A stretch of DNA of 64,000 nucleotides, from the NCBI GenBank assembly GCA_964435115.1, contig CAYSYM010000017.1, forward strand, positions 1 to 64,000, in the 5' to 3' direction. Positions within the stretch are counted from its first letter, which is position 1. Each line of letters begins with the position of its first letter. The notes beneath the pieces were generated by a model. The model did not search any database. It was not told where the DNA came from and saw only the letters and a list, made by a program, of their open reading frames with translations. This DNA is from CAYSYM01 sp964435115. Its GTDB lineage: Bacteria > Chloroflexota > UBA6077 > CF-72. Shown here piece by piece: positions 59,983-64,000 of this stretch. A program made the position numbers and the translations under genes.

Positions 59983-60696
59983 TCATGGCTCCAGCTTGTA
60001 GCCCAGGTTCCGGACGGTCACCAGGTAGCGCGGCTGCCGCGGGTTCGGCTCGATGCGGTTGCGCAACTCCGACACGTAGGAGTTGAGCGTGTTGTAGCCG
60101 GCGCCGGGGTCGACGGCCGCGGGCCCCCACAGCGCGGCCTGCAGCGCCTGGCGTGCGACCACCTGCCCGGGCTGGCGCGCCAGCACCAGCAGCAGCTTGA
60201 ACTCGGTCGGCGTGAGCTGGACCTGCCGCACCTCGCCGCGGCCGTTGCGCAGCTCGACCCGGTGCTCGCCGAGGTCGAGCGTCAGGTCACCCACTCGCAT
60301 CCGGCCGTCCGCGTCAGTGCGGGGCGCGCGCAGGCTCCGCCGCAGGACCGCCTCCACCCGTGCCCCCAGCTCGGAGGGGTCGAACGGCTTCGGCAGGTAG
60401 TCGTCGGCGCCGAGCTGCAGGCCGTGGACGCGCGAGGCGAGGTCGCCGCGGCCGGAGATGATGATGACCGGCACGCTGGAGGTGGCGCGGATGCGCTTGC
60501 ACAGCTCGAACCCGTCGACGCCGGGCATCACCACGTCCATCAGCACCAGGTCGAGCGGGAGGGAGAGGAGGCGCTGCAGGGCATCCTCGGCGCCGTCGGC
60601 CTCGTGGATCTGGTGCCCGCCCTGCTGCTCGAGGACGAACCGCAGCATCTTGCGCGTGGTCAGGTCGTCGTCGACGACCAGGATGGTGGCTGGCAT
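59983..60696 (-). CDS. OmpR/PhoB-type response regulator
   Basis: A 237-residue two-domain regulator. ILVVDDDLTTRKMLRFVLEQ and LVLMDVVMPGVDG give the acidic pocket and phospho-accepting Asp, and LPKPFDPSEL the conserved Lys. Residues about 140-237 are a winged helix (VQLTPTEFKLLLVLARQPGQ, LNSYVSELRNRIEP). It probably receives phosphate from the kinase downstream. Target genes are unknown; the divergent secreted-peptide gene 204 bases away is one candidate. Confidence 0.93.
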   Translation of the reverse strand: MPATILVVDDDLTTRKMLRFVLEQQGGHQIHEADGAEDALQRLLSLPLDLVLMDVVMPGVDGFELCKRIRATSSVPVIIISGRGDLASRVHGLQLGADDYLPKPFDPSELGARVEAVLRRSLRAPRTDADGRMRVGDLTLDLGEHRVELRNGRGEVRQVQLTPTEFKLLLVLARQPGQVVARQALQAALWGPAAVDPGAGYNTLNSYVSELRNRIEPNPRQPRYLVTVRNLGYKLEP

Positions 60697-60900
60697 CCTG
60701 CTCCCCGTGCGTCGGTGAGGTGGCGCACCTTGGCGTTGCCCAAGGTTCTCCGAGACCGGCGCTCAGTATATGGAGCTTTTCCACGCCGCGCGCGGGCCGG
60801 CGCCCGGATCCTCTCGTCTCCGTGACGGCGGCGTAATAGGGTGGCCGTGCTCGGCAGTTCTGCCGGCAGAGATCCGAGATTTGGAGGGTGCGAGGACACC

Positions 60901-61002
60901 ATGCAGTGGAAGAGGGTTCGGGTAATCGTGCTGTGGTCAGCGATGGTCGCGGCCCTGGTGCTGTCGAGCGGCGTGGCGTCGGCCGGTGGGAGCTGGACGT
61001 AG
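60901..61002 (+). CDS. 33-residue secreted peptide
   Basis: A short frame starting MQWKRVRVIVLWSAMVAALV and ending SSGVASAGGSWT. It is an almost pure signal peptide: basic N-region, hydrophobic core and an AxA-type cleavage site (ASA) leaving only GGSWT. GGAGGGTGCGAGGA lies 7-20 bases before the ATG. It is divergent from the response regulator and upstream of the HD-GYP gene. It may be a signalling peptide, a leader for the downstream gene, or a chance frame; the good ribosome site and clean signal architecture favour a real gene. Confidence 0.5.
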   Translation: MQWKRVRVIVLWSAMVAALVLSSGVASAGGSWT

Positions 61003-61121
61003 GCGCAACGGCCCGTAACAATCTGACGCCGTCTGTGCCGGGGCTGCGTTGCGCCCGGCTTGGGGCAGCGCGGTGCTGGCCGTAGAATGCCGCGGCCTGG
61101 GCCCTCCAGGCGGCGGCATTC

Positions 61122-62438
61122 GTGTTTGGCCTCCCCCGTAACGCCGGTATCCTGTGGCTGCTGGTCGCCAGCGCGGCGATCGCCGCGCTCGGCGCCAGCA
61201 CCGTCGCCGCGCTGCGGGACCTGAGGCTCGCGCCGGCCGTCCTCCTCTTCGCGGTCGCGGGGGCGATCGCGGAGAGCTTCCGCGTCACCCAGGTTGGGTC
61301 GCGGCCTGGGCACCACGTGGAGACCACGGTCTCGAGCGCGGTCTACGTCGCCGCCGCGCTCGTCTTCCCGCTCCACTGGGCGGTCCTGGCCGTCGCCGCG
61401 GCTGTGGCAGTGTCGCAGCTGCTGGTGGCCCGGGTCACCTGGTTCAAAGCTGTCTTCAACATCTCACAGTTCGCCCTGAGCGCTGGCGTCGGCGCGCTGG
61501 TCTGGCGCCTGGCGGCGCCTGAAGCCAGCGTGCTGCGGCCGGAGTCCGTGCCGTGGCTGGTCGGGGCGCTGGCGGCCTACTTCGTCACCAACACCCTCCT
61601 CGTCTCGGCGATCGTCTCGTTAGCCGCGGGTGTGCCGGTTCGGCTGACCTGGTGGCGATGGAACCGGGGGATCCTACCGACGTGGCTGGGGATGTTATTC
61701 GTGGGCGTGCTCATCGCCGTGCTGTGGACGGTATCCCCCTGGACGGTGGCGCTGGCGGTGGTGCCGCTGGCGGCGCTCTACTACGCGCTGCGCAACAGCG
61801 TCACCCTCCAGACGCAGACGATCGACGCGCTCTTCCGCCTGGCCGACATCCTCGACGCCCGCGACACCTACACCCACGGCCACTCGCTACGGGTGGGCGA
61901 GTACGCGGAGCGGCTGGCCCTGGCGCTCGGCCGCTCCGGAGACGAGGCCTACCTCGTCTTCCTGGCCGGCCGCCTGCACGACATCGGCAAGTCGGCCGTC
62001 AAGCACGAGATCCTGCTGAAGCCGGGCCCGCTCGACTTCGACGAGCGGGACCACATGCGCACCCACGCTGCCGTTGGCGGGCTGATGCTCGGCCACTTCA
62101 CGCTCTTCGAGGAGGTGGCGAAGTACGTGCGGAGCCACCACGAGCGCTGGGATGGCGGCGGCTACCCGGACGGGCTGAAGGGCGAGGCGATCCCGCTCGG
62201 GGCGCGCGTCATCGCCGTGGTGGACGCCTACGACGCCATGACGACCACCCGGCCGTACCGGGCGGCGCTGCCGCACGAGGAGGCGATGCGCCGGCTGCGC
62301 GAGGGCGCGGGCACGCAGTGGGACGCGCAGGTGGTGGCCGCCTTCATCCGGGTCGTGGAGGAAGAGGGGCCGCCCGCCGCCGTGCCGGTGGTTGCGCCGG
62401 CCAGCCCGGCCAGCGCGCCGCTGCCCAGCGTCGCCTGA
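61122..62438 (+). CDS. Membrane HD-GYP protein, probable c-di-GMP phosphodiesterase
   Basis: A 438-residue protein with seven or eight spans in residues 1-225 (a MASE-like sensor half) and an HD-GYP domain in residues about 235-410. HSLRVGEYAERLALALG, AGRLHDIGKSAVKHEILLKPG and HHERWDGGGYPDGLKGE show all catalytic residues, with GYP intact. A Pro/Ala-rich tail follows. GTG start. It is the second HD-GYP enzyme in the window; no GGDEF cyclase is present. Confidence 0.88.
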   Translation: MFGLPRNAGILWLLVASAAIAALGASTVAALRDLRLAPAVLLFAVAGAIAESFRVTQVGSRPGHHVETTVSSAVYVAAALVFPLHWAVLAVAAAVAVSQLLVARVTWFKAVFNISQFALSAGVGALVWRLAAPEASVLRPESVPWLVGALAAYFVTNTLLVSAIVSLAAGVPVRLTWWRWNRGILPTWLGMLFVGVLIAVLWTVSPWTVALAVVPLAALYYALRNSVTLQTQTIDALFRLADILDARDTYTHGHSLRVGEYAERLALALGRSGDEAYLVFLAGRLHDIGKSAVKHEILLKPGPLDFDERDHMRTHAAVGGLMLGHFTLFEEVAKYVRSHHERWDGGGYPDGLKGEAIPLGARVIAVVDAYDAMTTTRPYRAALPHEEAMRRLREGAGTQWDAQVVAAFIRVVEEEGPPAAVPVVAPASPASAPLPSVA

Positions 62439-62497
62439 GCGGCGCCCGGCTCACGTCCAGCTCACGACGGGCTCACAGGACAAGTCAGCGCGAGGCG

Positions 62498-62713
62498 CTA
62501 CGCCGCCGCCGCGCTCGGCAGCGTGACGGGCGGGGCCTGGCGCACGAAGAGCGCGGCGCACAGGTCGCAGCAGCCGTGGCTGGCGAAGGCGAGCAGCGTC
62601 TTGGCCTGGATGCGGTAGCGGCCGTAGCGGTCGGCCACGCGGCGGCACCAGGCGCACTGGCGCACGAAGCCGTGCGCGTCGCGCGGGTACAGTTCCAGGA
62701 TCGGTGCGTCCAT
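62498..62713 (-). CDS. Four/five-cysteine mini-protein (zinc-ribbon-like)
   Basis: A 71-residue protein. RQCAWCRRVADRYGRYRIQA and HGCCDLCAALFVRQ hold two CxxC pairs about 29 residues apart, suitable for one zinc ion. The short N-terminal part (APILELYPRDAHGF) has no signal peptide. The pattern CxxC-(R)-R-x-x-D recalls the C-terminal end of some PAS/receiver proteins, where it reads CxxCKKIRD. Function unknown; possibly a protein-protein adaptor. Confidence 0.6.
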   Translation of the reverse strand: MDAPILELYPRDAHGFVRQCAWCRRVADRYGRYRIQAKTLLAFASHGCCDLCAALFVRQAPPVTLPSAAAA

Positions 62714-63103
62714 GCGCGGGCACCCCCGTCGAGCTTGGTGGTGGGGCCATCCCTGGCCGCCACGCCATGGGTATCGGCCCTCCCCGCACGCTGGCCGAGC
62801 ACGCGCGTACCGAATGCGCGCGCCGCCGGTACCGCACCCGGCGCTCCGCTGCGCCGGCGAGCGGTTCGCCCGGGCGCCAGAGGGCCCGCGAGAGGCTGGC
62901 TCTACCGGTACCGGCCCCCTCCGGGCCCCGGCGAGCGACTCGTCCGCGCCGCCATGGCGGTCGATGGCCCGTCCAGGGGGCCTGTTCTGCCGGTACGGGG
63001 GTGGCGTGGCGCCCTCTTCGCACCGGGTCCGCGCCGCGGGCGGGCGGCCGCCCGCCCGCGCCCGCCGAACCCCCACCCGTACGGCGGCTCCGGCGGGCAG
63101 AGC
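62714..63103. other. 390-base GC-rich gap with palindromes
   Basis: No gene could be supported here. The stretch is rich in repeated GCCGGTAC-type words and contains a perfect 24-base palindrome built of GCGGGC repeats at 63036-63059, just before the end of the OsmC gene, where it may serve as a terminator. Open frames across the gap are Arg/Pro/Gly-rich and look non-coding. Confidence 0.5.
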
Positions 63104-63646
63104 TCAGTAGGCGGCCAGCTCGGGCACGATGGCGACGTTCCGCGCTAGCGTGTTGCCCACCGGCGACGTCCGCACCGTCTCTGCCCAGACCTCGCGCAGC
63201 GTCGCCTCGGGGACCTGGGCCTGCACGTACAGCTTGGCCGTGATGATCCGGTAGCCCGGGTGGCCGCTGTCGCTCAGACCCAGGAAGGTGAGGATGTTGT
63301 CCAGCTCGCCGTCCAGCGCGATCTCGAGCTGCTGGAGGGCGATGCCGCGCTTGGTGGCGTTGAGCACGAAGCCGGTGGCCAGGCAGGCGCCCAGCCCGCT
63401 CAGGACGTACTCCACCGCGTTGGGCGCCTCGTCCTTGCCCACCAGGCTGGAGGGCTCGTCGACCACGAACGCGTGGTCGCGCACGAGCGCTCGGTTCTTG
63501 AAGCCGCCCAGCCACTGGACGCGGGCGGTCCAGCGGTTGAGGCCCTCGGCCGTCTCCGGCTGGGTGCGGATCGTCTCCACCGTTGCCTGGACCTCGCCCA
63601 GGTCCAGGCCATTCAGGGTGTCGGTCTGCGGCTGTGTCTGTGCCAT
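63104..63646 (-). CDS. OsmC-family protein
   Basis: A 180-residue OsmC/Ohr-fold protein. PNAVEYVLSGLGACLATGFV carries the conserved C-terminal-helix Cys, and the N-terminal part has FVVDEPSSLVGKDEAPN. Ohr peroxidases have two catalytic Cys; here only one (GACLA) is seen in the expected place, so peroxide reduction by the Ohr mechanism is doubtful. Members also serve as thiol-dependent carriers. The ATG overlaps no neighbour; a MetE-like gene lies 20 bases upstream. Confidence 0.85.
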   Translation of the reverse strand: MAQTQPQTDTLNGLDLGEVQATVETIRTQPETAEGLNRWTARVQWLGGFKNRALVRDHAFVVDEPSSLVGKDEAPNAVEYVLSGLGACLATGFVLNATKRGIALQQLEIALDGELDNILTFLGLSDSGHPGYRIITAKLYVQAQVPEATLREVWAETVRTSPVGNTLARNVAIVPELAAY

Positions 63647-63666
63647 GGTCGTCTCACCTCGCTGAG

Positions 63667-64000
63667 TCAGGCTGGAATAGGGGTTGCCCCGTAGGCCGCG
63701 CGGAGCTGGTGGGCGGCCTGGCTGATCCGCCGCAGCTTCTCCGTGGCTACCTGCGGGCTGTTCATGGGCCGCTCGGCGAAGGTCCCGAAGCCGCAGTCCG
63801 GGTTGAGGTAGACCTGCTGCGGCTCGAAGTACTGCAGCGCCTCCTCCACCTTCGCCACGATCGCGTCCGCCGTCTCCACCTCGTCCGTCCGCGGGTTCAC
63901 CACCCCCAGGCCGATCTCGCGCGCCCGCGGGTACGGCGCGAACACGGCCAGCTCGCCGGCACGCGGGGTGGCGAACTCCAGCACGAGCTGGTCCACCTGC
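63667..64000 (-). CDS. Cobalamin-independent methionine synthase C-terminal domain (partial)
   Basis: The gene runs off the right edge; only the last 110 residues are present. QLVLEFATPRAGELAVF, EIGLGVVNPRTDEVET and VYLNPDCGFGTFAERP match the MetE C-terminal domain, with the zinc-binding Cys in NPDCGFGTF. Whether it is a full MetE (about 750 residues) or a short core-MetE (about 340-370) cannot be told. It transfers a methyl group to homocysteine or a similar thiol. Confidence 0.85.
   Translation of the reverse strand, partial: QVDQLVLEFATPRAGELAVFAPYPRAREIGLGVVNPRTDEVETADAIVAKVEEALQYFEPQQVYLNPDCGFGTFAERPMNSPQVATEKLRRISQAAHQLRAAYGATPIPA

Noticed and set aside
62704..63243. Plus-strand open frame in the gap before the OsmC gene
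   Set aside because: Arg/Pro/Ala-rich, no motif, and overlaps the OsmC gene on the opposite strand.

Overview
The window is one contiguous piece of a very GC-rich bacterial chromosome (around 70 % G+C by eye) with tightly packed genes, frequent 1-8 bp start/stop overlaps and many GTG/TTG starts. No taxonomic marker such as rRNA is present. RNase J, fused 2-oxoacid:ferredoxin oxidoreductase subunits, a caa3-type oxidase operon, HD-GYP proteins and short NHLP-like peptides together suggest a Chloroflexota member (Thermomicrobia/Sphaerobacter-like). This is an inference and should be treated as a guess.

Region 1 (1-9.2 kb and 12-23.6 kb) is a surface polysaccharide locus. It has an AsnB-type amidotransferase, a Wzx-like flippase, six GT4-type glycosyltransferases and one GT2. 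It also has an ADH-Gfo/Idh bi-domain oxidoreductase, a degenerate SDR, a WecA/WbpL-type initiating transferase, UDP-ManNAc dehydrogenase WecC, a CapD/WbpM-type dehydratase lacking one expected domain, and a heparinase II/III-family protein. The locus is interrupted by two VapBC-like modules (one toxin reduced to a stub fused to a MOSC domain), metF, a transposase remnant and a MazEF pair.

Region 2 (23.8-31.3 kb) holds RNase J, nrdR-dcd, a CPBP membrane protease, a 72-aa NHLP/Nif11-like peptide with its own promoter, a GAF-HD-GYP phosphodiesterase, a DUF2085-like protein without its cysteines, and small proteins including a 20-histidine one. Region 3 (31.3-35.2 kb, minus strand) is a run of membrane and redox genes: a lipoprotein, DUF503, a degenerate Lgt-like protein, a glutaredoxin-like protein, DUF2085 and TIGR01906. 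A selenocysteine tRNA (anticodon TCA) follows at 35285-35379, so the organism probably makes selenoproteins.

Region 4 (35.7-44.5 kb) covers central and respiratory metabolism: korAB, then a minus-strand cytochrome oxidase operon (a Met-rich cupredoxin, coxB, coxA, coxC and a 52-aa membrane subunit). Upstream lie a membrane-anchored LuxR regulator and a HEPN-MNT pair. Region 5 (45.3-57.6 kb) looks like a cell-wall amino-sugar recycling regulon: a GntR/UTRA regulator, a family-5 substrate-binding protein with two permeases, an AmiE-like serine hydrolase, a GNAT, anmK, nagA, a SIS deaminase and murQ. Three copies of one palindromic operator (GTTTACATGTAGAC), each embedded in a TTTACA-17-TACACT promoter, tie these together. 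One copy is a duplicate next to a decayed second GntR gene.

Region 6 (57.6-64 kb) has lepB, a GAF histidine kinase and OmpR regulator, a 33-aa secreted peptide, a membrane HD-GYP protein, a four-cysteine mini-protein, an OsmC protein and the C-terminal end of a MetE-like protein that runs off the window. No CRISPR array, rRNA or complete insertion sequence was seen.
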